A stretch of 64,000 bases of DNA from Oxytropis ochrocephala (lineage: Eukaryota > Streptophyta > Magnoliopsida > Fabales > Fabaceae). Of this stretch, positions 1 through 11,930 are shown piece after piece (position 1 is the first letter of the stretch; each line of letters begins with the position of its first letter). The notes below the pieces were generated by a model. That model searched no databases. It worked only from the letters and a program-made list of their open reading frames with translations, and was not told where the DNA came from. The position numbers and the translations under genes were made by a program. The stretch spans positions 117,393,915 through 117,457,914 of the forward strand of contig CM037090.1 of NCBI GenBank assembly GCA_020916435.1, written 5' to 3'.

Positions 1-380
1 CCAGGACCCCAACACTAAAAAACACCAACCCACAAACTTTTTTCCGGAAGAACTACGTAGCTTTGATTCTTCCATTGCATCCGGAGGTACGTAGGAGCAA
101 GATTCCACTCTTGTCAAGCACTATAAACTAATAATTTTAATTAAGTCTTCTTTCCTTCACATTTAAATAAAAGGGTAAATATTAAATTAAACTACAATTA
201 ATTAGACCAAAGGATGTCGTGGGGTGCTAATACCTTCCCCACGCATAACGACTCCCGAACCTCAAACTCGCCTTGTCCAAACCTAAAGGGATTTTCCGAA
301 TTTGCCCTTAAACTAAAATTTGGTGGCGGCTTCCTAAGAACCTTTCGAAGAATCTTTTTCCGGATTTTTCGGTCGCTACA
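1..380 (+). repeat. 5' LTR, 3' portion only
   Basis: End of the 5' LTR, cut by the window edge. It matches 6561-6929. The main differences are a short A/T-run length change near position 40 and one C/T change near position 75. It ends in GCTACA immediately before the primer-binding site. Confidence 0.8.
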
Positions 381-382
381 GC

Positions 383-400
383 TGGCGACTTCACTGGGGA
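383..400 (+). other. Primer binding site of the Ogre-like element
   Basis: TGGCGACTTCACTGGGGA starts two bases after the LTR end. Sites of this form (TGG plus a tRNA 3'-end complement) prime minus-strand synthesis, and Ogre elements are reported to use tRNA-Arg. The tRNA assignment was not tested here. Confidence 0.65.
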
Positions 401-3400
401 CTTATTTATTTTTAGAGAGTCAAAACCTAGTCTAATTAATTTAGGATTAATTCAATTTTTACCCTTTTATTTGTTTATTTGCTTTTGCATAATTATATTA
501 TTTATTTGTGTAAACCCTAGGATAGAAGACGATATTTGTATATATGTTTGTTTGTCTGCATTTGCAGCTTTTTGGTTTGTTGTTAAATTGCTCCTACACA
601 CTTCACTTCTACACATCACACACTTGTGAGAAAAGTCCTATACCCGGACTCGAGCATAAACCTAAGTTAGAAGCGAGATTGCGTAGTGATGACTGCTGAC
701 GTGGACGACGTCTCGTTGGGTGGTCACGAAAATCTCACCTAGAGTTTGATTCCTTTTGAGGATGCTATCCCTTCTAATAGCTTGCCTATCTTTGGGGGTC
801 GATGTTCTTGGTCGAGTCATTGGCTCTAGGGACCATGTATAGGATTCTTTAGAACTATCCCCGTGAGGTTCACTATAAAGGAACCTTAGACCCACTCTCA
901 GAAGATACATTTCTAGGGTCACAAAGGAGCTTCATACCCTTGCATTCAAACAAATATTTGTGCTTACAGTCTTTTATCCAAAAATCAAAAAAATCAAAAA
1001 GTCAAAACCCAAATCATTATTTACATAAGTTTCTTAGAAACCATACCTCATGCATTTTTTCTTTGCATTACAAAAATAAACATCTTATGTTCTGATCGCT
1101 CGAGAATTAAAAGCTTTATTTTGGAGAGAAGCCATGCATGCTAAAGTCAAAGTCAAACTTTGTACTTTACTCTCCAAACGTAAAACTTATAATTCTCCGA
1201 CGCGATAAATAAAATCATACATTATCATTTCATTCACATACATTATCATTACATTCGCATTTCACATACATTCATTCGCATTTCATGCACACTCATTCAT
1301 TTGCATAGTTACATCATGCATTACAAAAAAATGAGCATAATTCTAGAAAAAAATTGTGATGAGAGGTAAGACATTCTTGTGAGGTAAATCATTCTTTTTG
1401 AAAAAGTTTAGTCATACTTAGTTGCAAGCTCAAGGCGTTTTAAGACACTCAATTTTTCAAATTAGCGGCTGCTCGTTCATTATTTTTTTTTTTTCAACAA
1501 AGTGTTACATCTTATCCACCCCATGATGAAAAACCTAAATGGTCCACCAAAATTTTCTTGCATGTTAAAACTAATGTTAACTCTCTACGAAGCATTTGTA
1601 TAGTAACTTGTGTGTAACATGTGTCTTCATTCTTGTTGGAGTCGGTAACTTATCATCATCCCTCGTCCAAGTCTAATCCCACCCCGACCACCCTAAAGTA
1701 CATACTCCCCTACCTAGTCAACTTTTTGGTTTGTTCTCACTGATGAAATAACACTTTAGGTCCTCCATACTGGGGCAAATTTGTGATCTCTAAAATACCT
1801 TGTCGACGTTGTATTCCCTTGGTGCAAGTCCTTTACAAAAAATTCAAAAAGGCCCGTTAGGTTGAAAACTCGTAAGAGCGGCCTAAGCAAAAATTAGGGC
1901 ATAAAAAAAAATAAAGAAAAGAGCAAATATTTTGTAAATAAGTAAATTATTGTCCTTAAGTTAATTTTTGAGAAAACTAGCAATCATGTTCTGAAATGAA
2001 GTTTGACCATCTTCCCATATCCTCAAGAAATCCTTTGCCACCCACCTTAAGCCGAAAATCCAAAAACCTTTCAACCACCCTAGACAAGGATCAGTTCTAC
2101 ATCAAAGATGGTATATCACTTTTATCTGCTCACTCGGCTCAAAAGAAAGAGAAACAAAAATCACAAAAGAGTGAAGTCAAAAAGAGGATTAAAAAAATCC
2201 CAAAAAAAAAACAAAAAAAAACAAAAATAGTACAAATCGTGAGCTGATACTTCATTACCATCAAAGCACAAGAGATCCTTGTCTGAAATAAACCCCCAAA
2301 CACTTCCCTTGTCCTCAATATCCTTTCCTTCATAAATCATCACCCATTAGCCAAGTTACATCACCAAATTATTCGTCCCATCAATCATCAAACACTTCAT
2401 TGAGCCTAATAACCCCTTCTTTCACAAACCATTAACCATTAGCCAAATCATACCGCTCAAAAAATCATCCATCCCATCAATCCCCAAACACTACTTTGAG
2501 CCCAATTATCATGTCTCTCATAAACCATTAACCAAAGACCACATTACAACTCCGAAAATCCATTCTGATCAATGACCGATTGCTTTTGTTTTCTCAAAAT
2601 CTTAAATTTAGGACAAATAAGTTTATTTATTTACGATATATATGTCTCAAAAAAAAAAAAACTCTCAAATAAAGAGAAAAATCAAAGGACTTGCACCCCA
2701 AAGATTCATTCAAGTTACATGCGACATCAAGACAAGGTTTAGTGATCACCAAGTGGTGTTGTCATCATAGCGAAAACTCAAGACTATCATAGTCTGGGAA
2801 TCATGTTATAGAGAACCAAAAGTTTATACTAGGATCGTCATCGATATCCTAGAGTGGGGCATCCCTTTCACCATCTATTCCATTTGAACTTGGGGAAATT
2901 TGTACAGTGTCCATCCCATATCACACCCAGCCTATACCAGACCAACTCGAAAAACCCATAGCCCTAACTCTGTCACCTTTCCTAATCTCACTAAAGCTAA
3001 CCATTCGAAATACCATTCCAAGTGGGGCAATTCCGTCGCTCTTCACTCCACCTTCAAATGGGAAAATTCACCTTACGCCCATCTCATCCCCTTGCCATAT
3101 TCACAGCAAAAAAACCATACCGGGGCAATTTCTCAACTCACTATCCTAAATGTTTCTACTCTAGTCGGGGCAATCTTGTCCTTACCATAATTAGGGAAAC
3201 ATCAAACTCTATGGGTTGCGACAACATCTCCTACTTGCCACCTTTCATTCCAGAGCCAATGCATTCCCAACTCATCATCTTCTACACCCCTAGCTTGTCA
3301 CCACTAGACGGGGGCAGACACTCACCGTCATCAAAACTAAATTGGGGCAGTCCTACATTCCTTGGCTTGGGAAAACCTACCTTTCATGACCTTGACAAAG

Positions 3401-4865
3401 ACCGGTTAGTCATTCACCCCTTCACGTGCCACAAATGCCCACACCCTAGGTCTTTAGAACCCCAAGTTAATTGACTCATTCATCTATGTTCGCATTACTA
3501 TACATGTTTTCTTAACAATGCTTCAGCGAGATAGAACACAAGTTGATAATGCGATACTGAAAATCCACTTAGTTAACTTTGTGGACCTAAATTTCGGTCA
3601 TCAGGGGGCATCATAATGGAAGAGAAAAAGAAGCGAGCTTGCAAGTACTTTTTCACATCAGTGTCTGTAAATAACAACCTTGAGATTGCCGAAGTTTGAA
3701 TCAAATCTAATCTTTCCAAAGAATTATCAATATTCAGCTCCGCCTCTCGCATCCAAAGTCTCACATCTCATCATCACAAAAATGTTTCTGCACTCAATTA
3801 GTCGTTTCATATCATCACACAATGCACCATAGCATTTGCATTCAAACATTTCATTTGCATCATATTAACATTCATACTTAATGCATCCATCAGATAAATA
3901 AATAAAAAAAGCAAGCAAAAAAAGCAAAAAGCAAAAAAAAAAAAAAAAAAAAAAAGAGAAAGGAATCACCTATTTCATCCATCACCCCACCAAAAATCAC
4001 CTGTGGCATGTGCATGTATTATTGGCGTTGTATGTCCATTACATGATGTATTGCCTCTGAATCGACTTCAAGTGTCGATACCCTTATTTTGTTCCTCTAA
4101 GCTCAAAGCTCTAAGCGTTGATCCCGTATCGCATCACAGATCACCGAGCTGATCCCAGACCCCGAGTGGTCCTTCAGAGCACTACGCTCCTTCAGTGCCC
4201 TAAGTGGCCCAGGTCGCAAACGTCGGAGTCGAGCCCGGCGGACCTTCCGCACCCGCGTGGTCCTTCCGGACTAGTTGTGTCACCTAAGACACATGGCACG
4301 CCCTTCATGGTCAACATATCGATTCTAGACCGATCTTGACCCATCATGGCCGCCGAGTATAAAGGCCCCCTCGGGCCGTTTAACTAGTACCGTAGCTAGT
4401 TGCGCTCCTTCGCACCACGATGGTCCTTCAATTAAGGCCCTGGCGCCTTTCGGCACCACGAGTGGTCCTTCAGAGCCTTAGTGCTCCTTCAGTCCTTGTT
4501 GACCCCTTCATTCAACTCTCTTAACGCGCCAAGTGTTAATCGTTCCTCCTCCATTCTCAAACCCTTCGCTTCCTCTTAAACGGATGACGTCCATTCTATC
4601 TTTATTTCTATTTTCACTACGAAAAATTTGAATACACTTCACCTTTTCTAGTAAAATATAAATAAAGAGGGCATTATTATACCCCAATTTTGTCCGAGTT
4701 CTTTTTAATAGTTTTTAATTTGGACTTTTTCAACCATTTTATTTTGGACTTTTTCAATCATTTTATTTTGGACTTTTTCAAAATTACAAAAAATAGTAGT
4801 TTTTTTGCGTATTTTGGTGTTAGTTTTTAGCTACTATTCAAGGAAATTTCTCATCAAATTGGACA
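401..4865 (+). other. Non-coding body of the Ogre-like element
   Basis: No reading frame here resembles gag, protease, RT or integrase. The stretch contains A-rich blocks (about 2200-2225 and 3900-3960), a GC-richer block at 4110-4500 with repeated TGGTCCTTC phrases, and three tandem copies of a ~24-base unit (ATTTTATTTTGGACTTTTTC) near 4720-4780. Long non-coding interiors are typical of large retrotransposon derivatives. The short ORFs in this stretch look like chance. Confidence 0.6.
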
Positions 4866-4889
4866 GACTAGGTAGCATACATTGAGTAG

Positions 4890-5606
4890 TGCGAGATAAA
4901 ACTTGCAAGAGGGAGCTGCAAGTGCAAAAAGCGTATGAAGGCTCCTATTTATGTTTACCATCATTTGGACAACTTCTACGAGAATCATCGCAGTATGTAA
5001 AAAGCCGAAATGATGAGCGATTAAGAAATCTGAAAATCAAACTCAACAAGTGGTTGTGATCACGAAGCAAATCAGAAATGGAAAGCCGAAATGATGAGCG
5101 ATTAAGGAAATCTGAAAATCAAACTCAACAAGTGGTTGTGATCTCGAAACAATCTGTAAATGGAAAGCCAATTGTACCTTGTGGTCTTATAGCTTGGAGC
5201 ATGTTCAATGGTACATACAAATTTTCTCCCGCAACAACAACAATAATGTGATGAAGAAACAAGAAAGGCATCTCATGGAAAAGTGGTAGAGAGCACAAAT
5301 TTGGAAGTGATGTTTTCCCTAAAAATTTCCAGAATGGTACTATTATTGGTGGTGCTTATCTCAATGAAACGATACCTCTGAGTGAGCAAGAGGATCTTAT
5401 TGTTTGGATGCATACTGTTGCTTTGCCAACTTTTAGAAAGTTGTATGGAAAGATTGAGGTGGATCTAGAGAAAGGTGATGTCATACACGTGACATTGAAG
5501 AATAACTACAACACATATAGCTTCAGTGGTAAGAAGAAGCTCGTATTGTCAACTACTAGCTGGCTTGGTGGGAAGAATGACTTCCTTGGAATTACTTTCT
5601 CTACCT
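4890..5606 (+). pseudogene. CDC50/LEM3 (ALA-interacting subunit) intron-less pseudogene fragment
   Basis: Conceptual translation in shifting frames gives recognisable CDC50/LEM3 family pieces in the right order: APIYVYHHLDNFYENH, then VKSRNDERLR, then PCGLIAWSMFN, then KFGSDVFPKNFQNG, PLSEQEDLIVW, LPTFRKLYGKIEVDLEKG, and finally YNTYSFSGKKKLVLSTTSW with GGKNDFLGI. CDC50 proteins are two-pass membrane beta-subunits of P4-ATPase lipid flippases. The fragment covers the lumenal domain and stops just before the second membrane segment. Frameshifts and stops interrupt it, and the only long open piece is 5408-5614. I see no introns although plant genes of this family are usually split, so a processed copy is likely. 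It runs straight into the 3' LTR. Family assignment is confident; the capture mechanism is inferred. Confidence 0.85.
5001..5163 (+). repeat. 81-bp tandem duplication inside the CDC50 fragment
   Basis: The stretch starting AAAGCCGAAATGATGAGCG at 5001 is repeated from 5082 with a few changes. It duplicates the coding segment after VKSRNDERLR and disturbs the frame, so it arose after or during pseudogene formation. Confidence 0.85.
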
Positions 5607-6929
5607 TGTTTTAGTCCCACATCGCTCGCCAGAAACAAGAGCTCCCTAGCAATTTGATATAAAAGGGGTTGAGAGGTGAAGATTAGGGGGGAGATCATTG
5701 GCGGGTTAAGTGATCTTTTGGGTCAAAGCGATAGCGGCCCATTTCACTAAGAGTCTGTCTTTGATCATTTGGACGTTTTGAGTCGGCTTTCCGATTCTCA
5801 AAGCGGTCCTTGCGGTCTTGGAGTCAAAATGGACTAGATAGGAGTCTGGTTTGCTTAGTCCGGTTCGGCACTCGTCGAGTCCAGGTTAGTTTTGTATTTA
5901 TTTTGTTTATTTTATGTACATATTTATTTATCATTTATTTATAATATAATCTATTTATTTATTTATTTATTGTTTATGTATATATCTATTCATATTTATT
6001 TAGGTATATAGTTATTTTTTTTTTTAGCCTAGTCTTTATTTAATTATCAGTTTTGTCTTTTTTTGATGCACAAATTAGTTTATTTCTTCAAAAATCAAAT
6101 AAAAGACTAAGTCGGTTGTACAACCGGGTTAGTCATCATTTTAGGACCAATGATTTCATGCATTCAAGTAATCCTACAAAAACTTGATAAAATATAAATA
6201 AATCATTTTTCCAAAAATAAACGGCTAAGTCGGTTGTACAATCGGGTTAGTCATTATTTTAGGGCCAATAAGCTGTACAGTTTAGTAACCCTGAAAACTT
6301 AATAAATACGAATAAACTATTTTTCCTAAAAATAGGGGACTAAATCGGTTGTACAATCGGGTTAGTCGGCGTTCTCTAAGTAATGAGTCAGATGATTCGG
6401 AGTTCTAGAATACCTATTCTAAAACGGACCCACCTCACGCCAAACCAATTTCTTTCAAAAACTCAAATATTACTTTCAAAAAGTAGGGGACTAAGTCGGT
6501 TTGTACAATCGGGTTAGTGGCGTCTTAGGAATCGATGAGTGACATGCAGTTCAAGGAATCCCGAGACCCCAACACTAAAAACACCAACCTTTCCGGAAGA
6601 ACTACGTAGCTTTGATTCCTCCATTGCATCCGGAGGTACGTAGGAGCAAGATTCCACTCTTGTCAAGCACTATAAACTAATAATTTTAATTAAGTCTTCT
6701 TTCCTTCACATTTAAATAAAAGGGTAAATATTAAATTAAACTACAATTAATTAGACCAAAGGATGTCGTGGGGTGCTAATACCTTCCCCACGCATAACGA
6801 CTCCCGAACCTCAAACTCGCCTTGTCCAAACCTAAAGGGATTTTCCGAATTTGCCCTTAAACTAAAATTTGGTGGCGGCTTCCTAAGAACCTTTCGAAGA
6901 ATCTTTTTCCGGATTTTTCGGTCGCTACA
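5607..6929 (+). repeat. 3' LTR of the Ogre-like element
   Basis: The LTR begins TGTTTTAGTCCCACATCG, a common plant LTR start, and ends GCTACA. Length is about 1.3 kb. A TATA-like ATATAAAAGG lies near 5659, a plausible LTR promoter. No polypurine tract is visible just upstream; the CDC50 fragment abuts the LTR instead. The start is chosen by motif, since the matching 5' LTR start is outside the window. Confidence 0.7.
6100..6530 (+). repeat. Four diverged tandem sub-repeats inside the LTR
   Basis: Four copies of a unit containing GACTAAGTCGGTTGTACAA followed by CGGGTTAGT occur near 6105, 6225, 6340 and 6490, spaced roughly 115-150 bases apart. Each is followed by related text. They lie in the central LTR, downstream of the TATA-like site. 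Confidence 0.75.
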
Positions 6930-8040
6930 CTTAGTTATGTTAGCTTAATTTTATCTTACCTTTTACTTTTGGAGATTTTAAATTATACTACAAGTATACC
7001 ATTCTACCGCGGGCCATTTGTGGAGGCTATCAACCAAATGTAGTTTGAATTTTTTTTCCTTCTTTCTTAGAATCTCCAATTTTTATTTGTTTCCTTTTTT
7101 CATCGTAAACTATATATGTCTTCATTGGACGGTTAATGGAATTCATATTAGATACCTCTTGCCTCTTTCCTCAAGCTTAGAATTACATTCATGTTTTTTT
7201 TGTTTCTAATTAGAAAAACATGTGTTGTTTTGAAAATTTCTTGATAGATTTTAGGGATGGGTGCTCTAGAAGACATGCCTTTCATTTAGAAATGTTCTTT
7301 CGTTTATTCTTTGCATTTACTTTTACACAAGATATTTTCTTGAAATTAATATTTTTTTGTGCTTTTAGAAGGCATATTCTAAACGGTGAGACAACACATA
7401 GTACACTTATAGTACATCCTAAAAAACCCGTATAAATGGTATGGTAGAAGGCTTGGAGGACATAGCTTTATCTACAATAAAAAAATTACAATAAAATTGC
7501 TAGAGACATCTGTAACTTTGTCTACAACATAACAAATAAAGTTTGGGGGAGGTGGTAGATAATAGGTTTATACTATTAGATATTCAAATTGTCTCAATCA
7601 AATCCTTTGTATGATTTTATTTGATCAATTTTGTTCTTTTAATCTTTGTTACTCTGCTTTGAAATGCATAAATCCAATTTTATAATGGTTGCTTTGGTAA
7701 TATGCATCCGTTATAAACTATTTAGGATGTAATCCATGTCTTAATATGAGAGTAGCTTCTCAAGTCAATTTTGCTTGGTCTATTAATGACATTGCCTTTT
7801 ATGTTTGGTGAGGGCATTGAAGCAGGTGGTGTGAGGTTGGAGTATTTCTTGGTGGAGGTTGGACATCAATAAGGTGGTGTTGTGTTTAAACTTTTTGTGC
7901 GGGGGTATCTACTTTGTTGCTACTCACAATTTCACAGTGATATTTTCATGGTATAATGTATATAAAGAGATGTGGCAACAATAAATTGTTGAGAACTATA
8001 AGAATTTGGCAATAATACCAAAAGTTGTTGAACAGGTTAT
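6930..8040. other. Unassigned AT-rich DNA
   Basis: About 1.1 kb between the Ogre-like LTR and the foldback element. ORFs here are short, rich in F/L/S and without recognisable motifs. No RNA gene or terminal repeat pair was found. Confidence 0.5.
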
Positions 8041-9397
8041 TTGTTTTAGGCTAATTACTCTTTTGGTTTTTTTATCTTTGGCCTTGGTTTCACTTTGGTC
8101 ATTTATCTTCTTTTTTTTCTCGTTTTGGTCCCTCATCTTTCATTTTTGTGTCGTTTTGGTCCTTTTTTGGTATTTTCCTTCCATTAACTTAACAGACGCC
8201 ACACTGGCAGTTAACTACTGACGTGGCGTCTTAAGTGTCAAAGGTGACATGGAACCTATTTAGTGATGTGACACATGGGGGACCAAATTGAAACTTAAAA
8301 GAAACATAAGGGACCAAATTGACACAAAAACAAAAATACTAAAATCTTCATCTTCTTCCTCCAAACACCATCTCTATCTACTCCGGCAAGCCACCCCCAC
8401 CTCCGGCATCTCCGACGAGCCACCACCACAAATCAATCTCACTCATCAACTCTTAATCTCTAACCTCTCTCCCTCAAATTCAAAACCCCCAATTTCTCAA
8501 ACTTAATCCCTAACATCTCATCCACCATCACCACCCCATAACTGAAAAACCACTTGCCACAATTCCTTTGACCGTAAAAATCTTTCTATTCAACTCGCAT
8601 TTGCTTCCTTCAGACAACTAAAAACAACTCAGCAACAAAAAGATACACATAAAAATAGATGCGTTAGAAACAATGGGTACAGTGAGTATATTGACGGTAA
8701 TACAGAGGGAGTGGAGCAATAACAGAAGGTTTTGTTACTTATGAAATGGGTATAGTGAGAATGGTTTTGGCTAAGATTTAAATCATGAAAGGTTAGGGAT
8801 TAATATTGTGAGAATAGGTACAATGAGCTAGAATGGTTTTGGATACAGTGAGAGTGGTTTTGGTGAATTTATTAATTCAGTTATGGGGTGGTGATGGTGG
8901 ATGAGGTTAGGGATTAAGTTTGAGAAATTGGGGGGTTTTGGATTTGAGGGAGAGAGGTTAGGTATTAAGAGTTGATGAGTGATTGATTTGTGGTGGTGGT
9001 GGTAGCTTGCCGGAGATGGTGGTGGTGGTTCGCCGGAGGTGGGGGTGGCTTGCCGGAGTAGATAGAGATGGTGCTTGGAGGAAGAAGATGAAGATTGTAG
9101 TGTTTTTGTTTTTGTGTCAATTTGGTCCCATATGTTTCTTTTAAGTTTCAATTTGGTCCCCCATGTGCCACATCACTTAATAGGTTCCATGTCAGCTTTG
9201 ACACTTAAGATGCCACGTCAGCAGTTAACTGCCAGCGTGGCGTCTGTTAAGTTAATGGATGGAAAATACCAAAAAAGGACCAAAATGACACAAAAATGAA
9301 AGATGAGGGACTAAAACGAGAAAAAAAAAAGATAAAGGACCAATGTGAAACTAAGGCCAAAGATAAATGACCAAAAGAGTAATTTAGCCTTTGTTTT
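8041..9397. mobile_element. Foldback DNA transposon with ~500-bp terminal inverted repeats
   Basis: The left arm 8048-8546 and right arm about 8876-9390 are inverted copies, beginning AGGCTAATTACTCTTTTGGT on the left and ending as its near reverse complement. TTGTTTT occurs exactly at both outer edges (8041-8047 and 9391-9397), consistent with a 7-bp target duplication. The arms contain the GGACCAAATTGACAC phrases common in long-TIR plant elements that are often grouped with Mutator-like elements. The ~330-bp centre encodes nothing recognisable. Arm structure is seen directly; the superfamily is inferred. Confidence 0.8.
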
Positions 9398-9981
9398 ATA
9401 AGTCAGTGACAAGTTGATGGCCACAATCCCTATCGAAAGATATGAATTACATTAAAATGAAAGACATGCTGCTACCAAAAATGCTCCAATGCTTTATTAT
9501 TTTGAGATAATATTATTAATGATTAAATTAATGTTTTATCTTAGAAGTATTAAACTAATTCGATTAAAGTTTGATCAAAAAGCTAATTCGATTAATGATA
9601 GTTTAAAAAATAAAGTTTAAACAAATGACATTAATAAAATATTTTTATAAGTCTTTCTTTAGATTAGACATTTATAAAACTTTCACTATGACATATGTTG
9701 TCTAGAAAAAGTTAGCGTAGAACGACGTGAAATCATGCACCCCCACGCAGTGGGTTGCATTGTTGGTTCTCCCATGTAAGGTTGTTGAAACACTAAGGCT
9801 GATGAGTTTTTCTTTAGTATTTCGCTTTTATTTAAAAACAAAATATCAAAATAATTTCACCTATGAAATCTAGACCCTTTACTGATATCTTTCTTTTTCT
9901 GATCAAAAACCTTATGAAAATCTCTTTACCGTGTTTAGTAGTGCAACATAAATATGTCATATTTATTTGATTTGTTTTGAC

Positions 9982-9985
<4 letters not shown>

Positions 9986-10074
<89 letters not shown>
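9986..10074. repeat. (TA)n microsatellite
   Basis: Uninterrupted alternating TA for about 89 bases. The surrounding 9398-10537 is AT-rich and shows no gene. A reading frame of repeated Tyr-Ile through it is an artefact. Confidence 0.97.
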
Positions 10075-10078
<4 letters not shown>

Positions 10079-10534
10079 AATCATCATAATGTATTATTAA
10101 CGAAATATGTGATACTTTTCACTTTTTATCTATATCAAATTATTAGTTTTCATCATGAAAATGTAAATTAAATTTATTTATTTTTCAATCCAAATATAAA
10201 TTCAATTTTAATTATTTTTATTGTCTACGCAAATATTATATTTCAATTGGTTTTTCAAATAATTAATTTAAGTTATTTTTCCCTTCGCTCATACCTTAAG
10301 TTATTAATATGAAATAATCTTACCTTATCTTTTTAATTACAATAATTTACCTTATCTTTATTCTTCATAAATATTAATTATGTATTTACGAAATTAAAAC
10401 TAAATAAATTATTCGTTGTTATCAAACTTTATCAATTAGGTGCAGTTTTCTTTACTTCTTTTATTTATTAATTATATCGTTTTTTCCACGAAAATATTTA
10501 AATTTAATATCTTTCACGAAAATTGTTTTCGCAT

Positions 10535-10537
<3 letters not shown>

Positions 10538-10603
<66 letters not shown>
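10538..10603. repeat. (TA)n microsatellite, Copia target site
   Basis: A run of TA ending directly at the Copia 3' LTR. The target duplication AATAT overlaps its right edge, so the element inserted in or beside this tract. Confidence 0.9.
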
Positions 10604-10608
<5 letters not shown>

Positions 10609-10609
<1 letters not shown>

Positions 10610-10844
10610 GTTATGAAATAAGAGATAAAAGAACAAAGAATAATGAAATAAGATGAGAGATTTTCTATTCACTTCAAGTGTCACATTACACATAGGAGAT
10701 AGCCCTATTTATAGGGTATAAGGGAAGTGAAAGATCAACCAATTGAAGAGCCACTAACCACCCATCATTACAAAGAGATTAAAGTACAAGCTAGTGGAAT
10801 TGGAAGAGAGGTGGACATGGCGGACATCCATATTATTCATAACA
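10609..10844 (-). repeat. Copia 3' LTR
   Basis: 236 bp, starting TGTTATGAATAAT on the minus strand, preceded by polypurine tract AAGGGGGAG. It differs from the other LTR at the position of GATAGCCC versus GATAACCC and at CATGGCGG versus CATGGTGG. Confidence 0.93.
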
Positions 10845-11699
10845 CTCCCCCTTGGATGTCCACCGAGGATATGCCTCATTAAAACCTTACTAGAAAAAAC
10901 CCAGTGGGAAAAAATCTAGTGAAGGAAAAAGAGTACAATATCCTGCTACTGGGAACTGCCTCGTTAAAAACCTTTCCAGGAAAACCCAATGGGACAAAAC
11001 CATGGCAAAGGAAAAAAGAGTGCAGTTTTTCTCCCCCTGAATGAAGTGTTACTTATGAATATGAATTTCAACATCTGAACTTTCTCCCCGAGTGCATATG
11101 GAGCAATCTACTCATTGTCATGTGTGATTTATCTTCTTTTAATGGAGCTTTACGATCAGTATTATCTTCAAAATATCTTCTTTGAATTGTTGCAAGTTGG
11201 GTAGGAAATGAAGAACAAGAGTCATAGATTGTTTTATAGATCATAAGGATATTCCAATGTCACCACATGTAGATAATAACTGACTTGTAATCTGACTTGA
11301 TCTAGATCAGAAAAATACTTTATATCTGCATGGTTAATTTTTATAACATACATAAAATTATTTATTCGTTACAATAGCCAACCATAAATATCCATCTTAC
11401 CCACTTTTCTGATGAATTTTGGTTTCTGATGAACTATATGACTACTAATCATCAAATAGTACTATCATATCAAGGGATATAACATTTGGTAATATGCATG
11501 CATGATTTCATAGTCTTCGGGACTAAGATATTTCATATATTCTTACCATACAACTCATGTACTCAATAAAAAATATATAATGAGTCAATGAAGAATTAGT
11601 TCTTTCTAATTTTTTAAACAAAACTTTAACTAGCTAATTATTCAGTCTCTAGATCAAGACGAGTCTTTGTCTTTCAAAAGAATTTATTTAAAGATACTT

Positions 11700-11930
11700 A
11701 CTTTTATCTTGAATCCTTCTGGGATATTCCATGTAGAGGTCACCTACAAGTTCAACCTCAAAATCCATCAAATATAATTTGATATCATTCACTAGAGCTC
11801 TTTCTTTGAACAATCTATAGCTTTTTATTGAAAGCTCTTCAGGAGTTCTGATAATATTTATGTCATCAACATAGACATTAGTTATAGAAAATTCTTTTCC
11901 AAATATTTTTATAACACTCTATGGATAGGT
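11700..11930 (-). pseudogene. Copia reverse transcriptase remnant
   Basis: Minus-strand translation around 11850-11880 reads VYVDDINIIRTPEEL, the Copia RT active site (YVDD) with its usual following helix. Frames on either side are broken by stops, and no continuous RT can be read. It lies in the expected place between GAG-pre-integrase remnants and the 3' LTR. Confidence 0.8.

Larger units (their letters stand above)
1..6929 (+). mobile_element. Ogre-like non-autonomous LTR retrotransposon, 5' end outside window
   Basis: Positions 1-380 repeat almost base for base at 6561-6929, in direct orientation. Both copies end in GTCGCTACA. The first copy is followed by a primer-binding-site-like sequence and the second by unrelated DNA, so they are the 5' and 3' LTRs. 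The conserved LTR block reading GTGGGGTGCTAATACC, then CGACTCCCGAACC, is one I associate with Ogre/Tat-type gypsy elements of legumes. The internal 5.2 kb has no gag or pol reading frame, so the element would have depended on proteins supplied in trans. Only a few differences separate the overlapping LTR portions, suggesting a fairly recent insertion. The family name is from memory of the motif; the LTR pair is seen directly. Confidence 0.8.

Noticed and set aside
214..435. 73-residue ORF repeated at 6763
   Set aside because: It lies in the LTR, is duplicated because the LTR is, and has no domain.
9977..10171. ORF of repeated Tyr-Ile
   Set aside because: Pure translation of a (TA)n microsatellite.
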